From contig NZ_CP097635.1 of the NCBI RefSeq assembly GCF_023573145.1, positions 2,604,001 to 2,668,000 of the forward strand: a stretch of 64,000 bases of DNA. The letters run 5' to 3'. Below, piece after piece: positions 17,662 through 26,500 of this stretch; the stretch's first letter is position 1, and the number at the start of each line of letters is the position of its first letter. A model generated the notes under the pieces. The model did not search any database. It worked only from the letters and a program-made list of their open reading frames with translations, and was not told the DNA's origin. Origin of the DNA: Aquincola tertiaricarbonis. GTDB taxonomy: Bacteria; Pseudomonadota; Gammaproteobacteria; Burkholderiales; Burkholderiaceae_C. A program made the position numbers and the translations under genes.

Positions 17662-18750
17662 TCAACCCACGGCGCCGGCCTGCTGCGCAAAGCGCCAGCC
17701 GATCTCGGCCAGCGGCCGGGCGGCCATGGCCTGCAGCCGGGCCTCGTCGCTGGCGGCGGTGCCGTCCTCCACCCGCTTGGCGATGCCTTGCAGGATGGCC
17801 GCGATGCGGAACAGGTTGTAGGCCAGGTAGAAGTTCCAGTCGGCGCGCAAGGCCTGCAGGTCGCTGCGGCCGGTGCGCTCGCCGTAGCGGCGCAGGTAGG
17901 CGTCTTCGTCGGGGATGCCCAGCGCCGCCAGGTCCAGCCCCTCGATGCCGCGGCCCACGGTGTGCGGGATGTGCCAGCTCATCATGTGGTAGCTGAAGTC
18001 GGCCAGCGGGTGGCCCAGCGTGCTCAGCTCCCAGTCCAGCACCGCCAGGATGCGCGGCTCGGTGGGGTGGAAGATCACGTTGTCCAGCCGGTAGTCGCCG
18101 TGCACCACGGCCACCTCGGCCTCGTCGCGCGCACCCGGGGGGATGTGGGCCGGCAGCCACTCGATCAGCTGGTCCATGGCCGGGATCGGCTGGGTGATGG
18201 AGGCCTGGTACTGCCGGCTCCAGCGGCCGATCTGGCGCTCGAAGTAGTTGCCGGGCTTGCCATAGCTTTCCAGGCCGGCCGCACGCACGTCCACCGCATG
18301 CAGCGCCGCGATCACGCGGTTCAACTCGTCGTAGTGGGCGGCGCGTTCGGCCGGCTGCATGCCGGGCAGCGACTGGTCCCACAGCACCCGGCCGGGCACG
18401 AAGTCCATCAGGTAGAAGGCGCGGCCGATCACCGATTCGTCCTCGCACAGCAGGTGCATGCGAGGCACCGGCACGGCAGTGTCGGCCAGTGCCCGCATCA
18501 CGCGGTATTCGCGCTCGATCGCATGGGCCGAGGGCAGCAACCTGGCCACCGGGCCCGGCTTGCTGCGCATCACGTAGCTGGCCGTGGGCGTCACCAGCTT
18601 GTAGGTAGGGTTGGACTGCCCGCCCTTGAACTGCTCCACCGTGATGGGGCCCTGCAGCGCGGGCAGGTGCTGCGCCAGGTACTGCTGCAGCGCATCCGTG
18701 TCGAAGGCATGGCGCTCGCTGACGGCTTTGGTGCCGGTGAAGGCTTGCAT
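17662..18750 (-). CDS. Aminoglycoside-phosphotransferase-fold kinase (ACAD10/11-like)
   Basis: A 362-residue kinase-fold protein of the APH family. The N-lobe has FKGGQSNPTYKLV and the ATP-binding lysine region YVMRSKPG. The catalytic loop is VVHGDYRLDNVIFH and the metal motif AVLDWELSTLGHPLADFSY. The last motif is typical of the kinase domain found alone in bacteria or fused to acyl-CoA dehydrogenases (ACAD10/11), which phosphorylates 4-hydroxy fatty acyl groups for catabolism. A nearby enoyl-CoA hydratase-like gene fits that setting. It lies downstream of the Crp/Fnr regulator gene on the same strand. Confidence 0.9.
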   Translation of the reverse strand: MQAFTGTKAVSERHAFDTDALQQYLAQHLPALQGPITVEQFKGGQSNPTYKLVTPTASYVMRSKPGPVARLLPSAHAIEREYRVMRALADTAVPVPRMHLLCEDESVIGRAFYLMDFVPGRVLWDQSLPGMQPAERAAHYDELNRVIAALHAVDVRAAGLESYGKPGNYFERQIGRWSRQYQASITQPIPAMDQLIEWLPAHIPPGARDEAEVAVVHGDYRLDNVIFHPTEPRILAVLDWELSTLGHPLADFSYHMMSWHIPHTVGRGIEGLDLAALGIPDEDAYLRRYGERTGRSDLQALRADWNFYLAYNLFRIAAILQGIAKRVEDGTAASDEARLQAMAARPLAEIGWRFAQQAGAVG

Positions 18751-18799
18751 GCGGGGGGTCTCCTTGTGGTGTGTTCTGCGGGGCGGGCGGGCAGGGGCC

Positions 18800-19516
18800 T
18801 CAGCGGTCGGACAGCTGCAACAGCTTTTCGCGTGACAGCACCACCAGCCGCGTGGGCTCCACCCGCACCGCGCCTTCGCGCTCGAAGCCCTTGAGCTCCT
18901 GGTTCACCCGCTGGCGCGAGGCGCCCAGCAGCTGAGCCAGGTCTTCCTGCGCCAGCTGCAGGCTGATGCGGATCTCCTCTCCCTGCTCGATGCCGTAGCT
19001 CTTGGCCAGCAGCAGGATCTGCTTGGCCAGCCGCGCGGCCAGCGGGCGGGTGTTCAGGTCCTCGATCTGGTCGAACATCAGCCGCAGGCGGCGGCAGTTC
19101 AGGCGCAGCAGCGCGTCGTACAGCTCCACGTGCTGGCTCAGCAGCTCGCGGAAATCGGGCTTGCGCACCTGCAGCACGGTGGTGGGGCCGTGGGCGTTGG
19201 CATCGTGGGTGCGGCCCAGGCCATCGAAGAGGGCGATGTCGCCGAACCAGGTGCCGGGCTCCACGTAGGTGAGCGTGATCTGCTTGCCCGAGAGCGATAC
19301 GGAGCTGACGCGCACGGCGCCGGCTGCCACGCCGCACCAGTCGTCGGCGGGCTGGCCGCGGGTGGACAGCAGCGCGCCATCGGCATAGCGGCGCACGTTG
19401 GCGCGCGCCAGGATGGCCTGCCGCAATGGCAGCGACAGCCGGGAAAACCACGACCCTTGGTCGATGTTCTGTCGTTCGGCGGGGGTGAGGGCGGGGGTGA
19501 AAATCGGGCTGTTCAT
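18800..19516 (-). CDS. Crp/Fnr-family transcriptional regulator
   Basis: A 238-residue regulator. An N-terminal cyclic-nucleotide-binding-like beta roll (about 30-145; GTWFGDIALFDGLGRTHDA) is followed by a dimerisation helix and a winged-helix domain, whose recognition region is ISLQLAQEDLAQLLGASRQR. The cysteines of Fnr iron-sulfur sensors are absent. Start at 19516 (MNSPIF); an upstream start adds eight unlikely residues. It is divergent from the aldolase gene and upstream of the kinase gene, so it may control either. Confidence 0.92.
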   Translation of the reverse strand: MNSPIFTPALTPAERQNIDQGSWFSRLSLPLRQAILARANVRRYADGALLSTRGQPADDWCGVAAGAVRVSSVSLSGKQITLTYVEPGTWFGDIALFDGLGRTHDANAHGPTTVLQVRKPDFRELLSQHVELYDALLRLNCRRLRLMFDQIEDLNTRPLAARLAKQILLLAKSYGIEQGEEIRISLQLAQEDLAQLLGASRQRVNQELKGFEREGAVRVEPTRLVVLSREKLLQLSDR

Positions 19517-19602
19517 GGCATGTCCCTGAGGCGACAGCAATCATCGCCGCACGCTGGGTATTGTCCACATACTGAAGTTTCTAATTGTCCGGAGACATGA
19601 CC

Positions 19603-20373
19603 ATGGCCCCCATCGAGATCCCGAGCCTGCGCGGCACCGTCAGCGAAGCCGAATGGCAGGCGCGTGTGGATCTGGCCGCGGCCTACCGGCTGGTGGCCCT
19701 GTTCAAATGGGACGACCTGGTGTTCACCCACATCAGCGCCCGCGTGCCGGGCACCGAAGACCAGTTCCTGATCAACCCCTATGGGCTGATGTTCGAGGAG
19801 ATCACCGCCAGCAGCCTGATCAAGGTGAACCTGGCCGGCGAGAAGCTGGAAGTCTCGCCCTTCCCGGTCAACCCGGCGGGCTTCACCATCCACAGCGCCA
19901 TCCATGCCGAGCGGCACGACGCGGCCTGTGTGCTGCATGTGCACTCGCTCAACGGCATTGCGGTGTCGGCGCAGAAGGGCGGCGTGCTGCCGCTGTCGCA
20001 GCAGTCCATCTTCGTGATGAACTCGCTGGGCTACCACGACTATGAAGGCGTGGCGCTGAACGAGGACGAGAAGCCGCGGCTGGTGCGCGACCTGGGCCGC
20101 AACACCTTCCTGATGCTGCGCAACCACGGCCTGCTGACCGTCGGCCGCACCGTGGCCGATGCCTTCCTGTCGATGTACCTTTTCGAGTCGGTGTGCACCA
20201 TCCAGGTCCGGGCGCAGGCCGGCGGCGGTGAGCTGATCCACGTCTCGCCCGACATCATCGCCACCGCGCGTGAGCAGTCACGCCAGATCACCAAGGGCAT
20301 GGGCCCGGGCGCGCTGGCCTGGCCCGGCCTGCTGCGCCGGCTGGAACGGCAGATGCCCGGCTTCGACCGCTGA
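19603..20373 (+). CDS. Class II aldolase/adducin-family protein
   Basis: A 256-residue protein of the class II aldolase/adducin fold. The zinc site is suggested by HIHSAIHAERHDAACVLHVHS and, later, RNHGLLTVG. Members cleave or epimerise sugar phosphates or decarboxylate hydroxy acids; substrate unknown here. The start is decided by the ribosome-binding site: GGAG at 19591-19594 lies only 2 bases from the ATG at 19597 but 8 from the ATG at 19603, so 19603 is preferred. The gene is divergent from the Crp/Fnr regulator. Confidence 0.9.
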   Translation: MAPIEIPSLRGTVSEAEWQARVDLAAAYRLVALFKWDDLVFTHISARVPGTEDQFLINPYGLMFEEITASSLIKVNLAGEKLEVSPFPVNPAGFTIHSAIHAERHDAACVLHVHSLNGIAVSAQKGGVLPLSQQSIFVMNSLGYHDYEGVALNEDEKPRLVRDLGRNTFLMLRNHGLLTVGRTVADAFLSMYLFESVCTIQVRAQAGGGELIHVSPDIIATAREQSRQITKGMGPGALAWPGLLRRLERQMPGFDR

Positions 20374-20395
20374 AGCCGCGGGGCCGGGGGCGCCG

Positions 20396-21034
20396 TCAGC
20401 CCACGCGCCGCTGCGCCGCCGCCAGGTACCACTCCTTGGCCGCGGCGATGCGCTCGGCGGGCACGTTGCCCAGCTTGTGGCCCCAGCGCAGCGCCTGGGC
20501 CACGGCCTCGCCGGGCGGTACCACCTCGTTGGCCAGGCCCATGCCGTGCAGGCGCTGGGCGCTCAAGGCCTCGGTCAGCCACAGCAGCTGCATCGCCAGC
20601 GGACGCGGCAGCTGCAGGCTCAGCGCGGCGGCAGCTTCGGGCTGCGTCCACGAGAAGCAGGCGTCATCCGCCGCGATCACCACGTCGCAGGCCAGCGCCA
20701 GCACGAAGCCGGCGTCCACCGCATGGCCTTCGACCGCAGCGATGATGGGCTTGGGGCTGCTGCGCATCACGTCCAGCAGGCCGTCGAAGGCGGCCTGGAA
20801 GCCGCCGGGACCCGGTTCGTCGTGGCCGGCGGCATGCAGGTCGGCACCGGCGCAGAAGTGGGCGCCGTCGCCGTGCAGCACGATGCAGTGCACGTCGGGT
20901 GCATCGGCCGCGTTGTTGATGGCCTCGATGCCCGCCGCGCAGGCCTGGGCCGACAGGCGGTTGCGTGTGGCCGGGTCCTTCAGGGTGAGCAGCAGCGTGT
21001 GCTCGCGGCGTTCGGTCAGCAGTTCGGAAGACAT
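20396..21034 (-). CDS. Enoyl-CoA hydratase/isomerase family protein
   Basis: A 212-residue crotonase-fold protein, shorter than the usual 255-260. The oxyanion-hole motif HFCAGADLHAAGH is present. The second motif is AAVEGHAVDAGFVLALACDV, in which the glycine of the usual GxGxxL loop is altered. The two catalytic Glu residues of true hydratases are not obvious, so isomerase or thioesterase activity is possible. Start at the ATG at 21034. It may work with the kinase-fold protein in acyl-CoA catabolism, but that is inference. Confidence 0.87.
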   Translation of the reverse strand: MSSELLTERREHTLLLTLKDPATRNRLSAQACAAGIEAINNAADAPDVHCIVLHGDGAHFCAGADLHAAGHDEPGPGGFQAAFDGLLDVMRSSPKPIIAAVEGHAVDAGFVLALACDVVIAADDACFSWTQPEAAAALSLQLPRPLAMQLLWLTEALSAQRLHGMGLANEVVPPGEAVAQALRWGHKLGNVPAERIAAAKEWYLAAAQRRVG

Positions 21035-21174
21035 CGTCAAGACAGGCCCTGACAGGCCGATAAGGGCTGCAAGTCATTGTGTCACGCGGTCTTGTCGCCC
21101 CCCGGGCGACCGCGGGACCGCATGCTAGAGTGATTCGTTACCCCCACGCCGCCGTTTCCAACGCCACCCGACGC

Positions 21175-21629
21175 ATGAGCGATGCTGCTGTTCGTCGCCG
21201 TTCCTGGGCGCCTGCCTGGCACCTGGGCCTGCGCGCCACTGCGGCGGCTGCCATGGTGCTGACCCTGGCGTCGGCCGGCGCGCAGCCGGCGTCGGCGCCG
21301 GCCCAGGGCCTGTCACCGGCCGCCGGCTTGCCGACCCTGGCGGCCTCCACGCCCGAGGCGCGGCTCGAAGAGCTGGCGCAGACACTGGCGCAGCTGCGCA
21401 GCGCCGAGGCTGGCCGCCAGGCGCAGACCGCCCAGCTGCTGGAACAGGTCAAGCACCTGCGCGGCCAGGTGGAGTGGCACGAAGCGGTGCTGCCCTGGCT
21501 GGGCGCGGCGCTGGCCCTGCTGGCCGGCGGCCTGGGCCTCACGGCCCGGGCCCTGCTGCGCCGCCCGCGGGCTCGGCCGGCAGCTGCGGGCGCGCGCCCG
21601 CCCGAGCCGCGTGCTTCGGTGCCGCCGTC
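21175..21629 (+). pseudogene. FimV-like TPR protein, N-terminal part, split by prophage
   Basis: The N-terminal 151 codons of a host gene interrupted by the prophage. It starts MSDAAVRRRSW, has a signal/membrane segment (about residues 20-40), a helical coiled coil (EARLEELAQTLAQLRSAEAG onward), a membrane helix (about 103-123) and a proline-rich linker. The frame runs 55 bases into the prophage and stops at 21682-21684. Joining 21175-21629 to 49105-49897 gives 1,248 bases, exactly 416 codons with the stop. The layout (exported N-terminus, coiled coil, membrane helix, Pro-rich linker, C-terminal TPR-like part) recalls FimV-type pilus-hub proteins. Confidence 0.78.
21624..21629. repeat. Target-site duplication, left copy (gccgtc)
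   Basis: Six bases immediately outside the TG end of the prophage, repeated at 49099-49104 immediately outside the CA end. Deleting the prophage and one copy restores the reading frame of the split host gene. Confidence 0.8.
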
Positions 21630-21686
21630 TGATGCCGCGCGCGAAAAATCGGGCCTCGGCGGTGCGATAAACGGTAGGCGCTGAGT

Positions 21687-21703
21687 GTTTCCGGGATGGA
21701 AAC
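21687..21703. repeat. Inverted repeat GTTTCC-N5-GGAAAC near prophage end
   Basis: A perfect 6-bp inverted repeat with a 5-base spacer, 57 bases inside the prophage end. It has the same design as the one at 48987-49003 near the other end. Neighbouring A/T islands (GCGAAAAATC at 21641, GCGATAAACG at 21664, ACGAAATTGC at 21702) resemble the half-site style of Mu transposase binding sites. Confidence 0.5.
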
Positions 21704-21730
21704 GAAATTGCGCCCTCAGAAAGCCAGACT

Positions 21731-22519
21731 CTAGAACAAGCCGGCCGGCTCTGCCTCGCGGTCCCAGCTGTAGATGATCAGCTCGTTCCTGGTGGCGGCC
21801 TTGGCGCCCCCGCCCACCGTGTAGTCGATTCTCAGCGTCTCCGTCTGGAAGGCCGCGAAGCACCGCCGGATGTCGGGGTGGTCGTTGAGTGACACGATGG
21901 CCTTGCCCTTCAGCGTGGCCAGCCTGGCCGCCAGGCGCTCGTACTGCTCCCACTCGAACGGCACGCCATAGCCCTCGGTCTCCCAATACGGCGGATCGCA
22001 GTAGAAGAGGCTGTGGGGCCGGTCGTACTTGTCAATGCACGTCGCCCAGTCCAGGCGCTCGATGTAGGCCCCTGAGAGCCGCAGATGGGCCGCGCTGAGG
22101 CTTTCCTCGATGCGCAGGAGGTTGACCGGCGGCGCGGTGGTGGCGGTGCCCCAGGTCTGGCCGTCGACCTTGCCACCGAACGCCTGGTGCTGAAGGTAGT
22201 AGAAGCGCGCGGCCCGCTGGATGTCCGTCAGCGTGTGCGGCGGGGTGTCCTGCAGCCACTTGAACACTTCGCGGCTGCTGAGCGCCCACTTGAACTGGCG
22301 CACGAACTCCTCGAGGTGGTTCTGCACGACGCGATACAGGGTGACCAGGTCGCCATTGACGTCGTTGATGACCTCGACCGGCGCCGGGTGGCGCAGGAAG
22401 TACAGCGCAGCGCCGCCCGCGAAGACCTCGACGTAGCACTCGTGGGGCGGGAAGCGGCTCAGCAGGGTGTCAGCGATGCGTCGCTTACCACCCAGCCAGG
22501 GGATGATGGGGCTTGCCAT
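21731..22519 (-). CDS. Phage DNA adenine methyltransferase (D12 class)
   Basis: A 262-residue N6-adenine methyltransferase. The AdoMet-binding motif EVFAGGAALY is at residues 31-40 and the catalytic DPPY at 175-178, with the D12-class N-terminal PWLGGKRR. It probably methylates GATC or a similar site. It is the last gene before the prophage end, the position that mom (DNA modification) holds in Mu. The only upstream Met in this region is at 22519; an in-frame extension to 22618 uses a non-ATG start. It looks intact although the prophage is degraded. Confidence 0.92.
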   Translation of the reverse strand: MASPIIPWLGGKRRIADTLLSRFPPHECYVEVFAGGAALYFLRHPAPVEVINDVNGDLVTLYRVVQNHLEEFVRQFKWALSSREVFKWLQDTPPHTLTDIQRAARFYYLQHQAFGGKVDGQTWGTATTAPPVNLLRIEESLSAAHLRLSGAYIERLDWATCIDKYDRPHSLFYCDPPYWETEGYGVPFEWEQYERLAARLATLKGKAIVSLNDHPDIRRCFAAFQTETLRIDYTVGGGAKAATRNELIIYSWDREAEPAGLF

Positions 22520-22552
22520 ACGGAAACGACCTTTCCAAATGAGAAACTCGCC

Positions 22553-22570
22553 CCGCCTCCCGGGAGGTGG
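22553..22570. repeat. GC-rich perfect palindrome upstream of the methylase
   Basis: CCTCCCGGGAGG with flanking pairs forms a 9-bp self-complementary sequence with no spacer. It lies in the 139-base gap between the tail-fibre-assembly-like gene and the methylase gene, so it could end late transcription or regulate the methylase. No T run follows it on the minus strand. Confidence 0.35.
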
Positions 22571-22658
22571 CAGGGCCTTGGCCAGATCGCAGGTACAGAC
22601 TGCGGGAAGGTGGCTCACGGTGGCGCTGCAACGCCGGCGTGGGCCGCCCTGTTCTTAC

Positions 22659-23189
22659 CTACCAGGACGCCGGGATGGAAGGCACCACGACGGCCTGCAG
22701 CGCCTCGGCGCTATCGGTGGCCAGCATGGCCTGGCGCGCGGCGCGCAGCTCGGCCTTGAGCTCGTTCAGGGCCACCAGGCGGTCACGCGATTCGGTGGGG
22801 ATCGGCTGGCCCAGCGCGATGGCCTCGGTGATCTCGCCGGCCAGGCGCGGCACGCGCAGGTCCAGCGACGCCAGCAGCTGCTCAACCTCCTGAGCGCGCT
22901 CCAGCTGAAGCGCCAGCAATGTCTTCACGGGCAGGTAGTCGCGCGTCGCCTCATCCCATGACCAGGTCACCCACGGCGTCGCGGCCGGCGCCGGGCGCTG
23001 CCAATCCACCAGCTCGCCGGTGCCGGCCACGTCGACGCGCTGGCGCTGCGGATCCACCTCGCCCCTCCACAGGCCGCAGCCGAAGTGCCGCTCACGATCG
23101 ATGCGCTCAGCGTCGGGCTCGGGGTCAAAGCCGAAGGCGGCGCCGGTGAAGACGCCGTCGACGAGCCGGAACTGCCAGTAGGTGCTCAT
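22659..23189 (-). CDS. Phage tail-fibre-assembly-like protein
   Basis: A 176-residue late protein beginning MSTYWQFRLVDGVFTG. The C-terminal half is helical (LLALQLERAQEVEQLLASLD, then LVALNELKAELRAARQ). Position after the host-specificity gene and an Asp/Trp-rich N-terminal half suggest a tail-fibre assembly chaperone or a small fibre protein, but similarity is weak. It sits one base after the stop region of the preceding gene and probably shares its message. Confidence 0.62.
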   Translation of the reverse strand: MSTYWQFRLVDGVFTGAAFGFDPEPDAERIDRERHFGCGLWRGEVDPQRQRVDVAGTGELVDWQRPAPAATPWVTWSWDEATRDYLPVKTLLALQLERAQEVEQLLASLDLRVPRLAGEITEAIALGQPIPTESRDRLVALNELKAELRAARQAMLATDSAEALQAVVVPSIPASW

Positions 23190-23190
23190 G

Positions 23191-23517
23191 TCACTTCTTG
23201 TAGAGGCGGCACCGAACGCGCAGCTTGCGCGCGGAGATCGAGCCGGCGCCGCCCAGCGTGTAGCCGAGCAGTTCGATGCCGACGAAAACGGGCACGTTGC
23301 CGCCCGGGTAGTCGCGCTCCAGCACAGCGGTGTTGTTGGTGAGATTCATGGTGGCGGTCAGGCGATCCGAACCCTCGCCGACGAGGCAGCGCAGTGCGAG
23401 CTGCCACGTGCCGTTGTTGGCCACCGGATCGGAGTTGGAGACGCTCCACTTGCCGGAGAACGTCACCTGCAGCCGCCCGGATCTGCTGGAAACAAAGTAG
23501 CCGCTAGGAAATCCCAT
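23191..23517 (-). CDS. Hypothetical phage tail-tip-region protein
   Basis: A 108-residue protein of unknown function, predicted mostly beta (RLQVTFSGKWSVSN, ALRCLVGEGSDRLTATMNL), without membrane segments. It lies directly between the J-like host specificity gene and the fibre-assembly-like gene, so it is probably a receptor-binding or fibre accessory part. I know no named family. Confidence 0.65.
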   Translation of the reverse strand: MGFPSGYFVSSRSGRLQVTFSGKWSVSNSDPVANNGTWQLALRCLVGEGSDRLTATMNLTNNTAVLERDYPGGNVPVFVGIELLGYTLGGAGSISARKLRVRCRLYKK

Positions 23518-23528
23518 GAGCTCGGCCC

Positions 23529-26500
23529 TCAGGTGTTGGTCGAGATGCCATAGCCGATCTCGTCGTAGTTGTCATAGCTCTCCACGACTGCCGCGTCGAT
23601 GATCTCGTCGGTGTTGACTGCATTGATGGTGGCCAGAGCGCCCAGGCGGGATTTGGCGTTGGCTGCGATGCGGTCCAGGACGGACTGCCTGGCGGTGTAA
23701 GCGTTGAACCAGAAGCCGCGCCACTCCGCGCCGTTGATCGGCGTGTCCTGGTTGAGGTCGCCCCACGCCGGGTACAGCGAAACCAGATAACTGGCCAGGG
23801 CGCCCACCGCTGAGGTGTAGTTGTTCCTTTCGGTCGTCACCGCGTAGTTGTCGGCCTGCCCTAGGATGCCGGGCTGTTCAGTGGCCAGCACGTTCCAGTC
23901 CTGCACCGCCCGCGACTTTTCGAGTCTGCTGAGCACGTTGTCGCTGGAAATGTTGTTGATGTAGGCCAGCGCGCTAGAGGCGTTGGTCTGGGCCGTCGAG
24001 GCCGCCGAGGCTGCCGCATCGGCCGCGGCCTGCGCCTGGGCGGTACTGCTCATCGGGCCGTAGTGAATGTCGGCCAGCTCGCCGCCGGCGGTGGCAAAGG
24101 AGCTATCGAAGTGCAGCGCATCCGTTGTGAGCCACATCAGCTGCCGCAAGATGACGCCGTTGCGGCTGTAGCGCAGGGTCACCCCGTCGTACCACACCAG
24201 CAGGCGGTCGCCGGGGGCATAGGGTCCGAAGACCCCCTGCGAATAGGCCGATTCGTAGATCTCCAGCAGGCCATCCGAACGGCAATAGATGGCCGCGTCG
24301 ATGGTCAGGTAGCTGGTGCTGCTCTCAGGGTCTCGGTTGAGGCCGAACATGATGCCGGCGTTGGCGGCCCGAGGTGTTGCGCCAGCAAAAGCGCCACCGA
24401 CATAGCCATCCGGCGAGTACACGTCACCGTCCCACTCCTGACCTGTACCCGGCACTTTGCTGGCGACACTGCCACTGATGCGGGCGGTGCCGCGAGCCAC
24501 CAGGCGCAGGCTGCTATTGGCGTTGAGGTCGCCCACGTAGTGAAAGTCGCGCAGGCTGTTGGGCGAGCTCTTGTTGCCGCTCATCAGGACTTGGCCGCTG
24601 ACCAGCTGGAAGCTGATGTCCAGCCAGGCACGGGTGTCGTCGTCGACTGTGCCTGAGTAGCTGTCCCAGCCGGCGCCTTCACCGATGCCGGCGGTGCCCA
24701 ACAGCAGGTAGGCTGACCTGGATTTGAAATCCAGCTTCTCGAACACCGTGCGGTTCGCACCACACCAGTAAAGCGCGTTGGGCAAGCCGCCCGACAGGCG
24801 GTTGCGCTGCGGCTCGTCCCAGGTCATCACTGCCACCGGCGTACCCACTGGCGTGGCCATGATGTCTGCCGCCAGCTGCGCCGCGCCGCGGCCTTGCCCG
24901 GGGTGGGGCCAGGAGTTGTCGGCCGGATCGAACACGTCATAGTGGCCGATGAAAGAGATGGCCTGCGACGGGCTGGTGGCTTGGCGGTTCAGGCGAACGA
25001 ACAGATAGCTTCGCTGGGCACCCACCAGCAGCTCGCCCGTCTCGCCGTTGTAGATGCCGGCCGCCAGTGAACTTCCGGTGTCGCTGAACCCCCGCGACAC
25101 GCACCTGAACAGCATCGGCCGCCCCTGGATCTGCCCCCAGGCCAGCAGCTCTTCGAAGCCCACCGTCACCGGGATCAGCAGCGGGTTGACCGACTCGTTG
25201 CCGCTGCTGTCGCGGTGGCGCACCCAGATCTGGTACTCACCGGCGGCCGGCCGCAGCCAGGCGTAGGTGGTGCCCGAGACGCGGGTGTCGGCGATGGTGT
25301 CCAGCGGCACCGAGTCTTCGTAGCTGTCGCCCATGCGCAGCTCGGTGTCGAGGTAGTCGATATCAGGGGGCTGATCCCAGTACAGCGTGATGCCCGTGGT
25401 GCTGACGCTGTAGCCGCCACCGGTGGGGTCTGCCGGCGGCCGCTGCTTGCCCTGCAGCACCTGGCTGGCCAGGGTCGGCACCGACTCGAAGCCCAAGCTG
25501 TTGACGGCCCGCACCTTCACCTCCAACAGGCCGGGGCTTAGGCCCAGGATGTCGGTCGACAGCGCCGCGGTGGGCGTCATCTCCACCCACGAGCCCGACT
25601 CGTGCCGGTAGGTGACCACGAAGGTCTGCCCAGGCTGGCGAGCCTTCCAGCCCACGGTCACACGGATGGTGGGCACGTTGGCCACCATCGCGTACGACTC
25701 GACGATGGTCACGTCGAAAGGCGGCAGCGGCGTGACGGTGAGCCGCGAGGTGTGCTTAGGCTCCAGCTTGACGCCGAGCTCCACCGCGTCGAACTTGCGC
25801 GGGTCATGCGACACGGCCAGCACCGAGTACTGGTCGTCGCCGCGGCCCTCGGTCACCTGCAGGCAGCGCCAGGTGGTGGGCTCGACCTGGTCGGAGCTGA
25901 GGATCCACGGCAGCTCAGGCGTGGGCACCTCGCTGAACGCCGGCACCACGTTGATGACCTGGGTGGTGCCGACGAACGTGGGCACGGCCCGCGACTCGAT
26001 GCGGTAGCCATCGGCGGTTGGGAACTGCACCAGCAGCGTGTAGGTCTCGCCGTCACGCAGGTCGACCTCGGCATCCAGGGTCACCGCGGTGGCCGTGGCC
26101 GACCGCACCAGGCCGCCCAGCCGCTCGCCGGCCTCGGACGGGTCGGCGATCTCGAACACCTCGCCGGGCAGCACCAGCGCCCCTTCAGCGCCCACGGTGA
26201 ATGCCACCAGCTCCTGCTCATACTCCTCGGTGTAGGCCAGCCAGCGCGCGATGCGCTGCGCCTGGCCGCGCGACCACACGCCGATGGGGCTGAGCTGCAC
26301 CTCGCGCACGCCGTAGCGCTTGACCAGGTGGTCGGGCGCGTACACCTCGGGCACCCGCTTGCCGAACTGCTCGCGGTCGTTGAACCAGACGATGAAAACG
26401 CTGTGCCTCGTGGTGTCGGAGACCGACTGGTAGGTGAAAACGCCATCCACCACCTTGGCCGGCGTGTACAGCAGCGCCGAGTCGCGCGGGCTGTCCTGCA

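Noticed and set aside
21681..21690. Alternative prophage end at TGTTTCC (21686) with ctgag as target repeat
   Set aside because: No ctgag copy lies at the other side, and this end would leave the host-frame stop TGA outside the prophage. The gccgtc solution restores the gene exactly.
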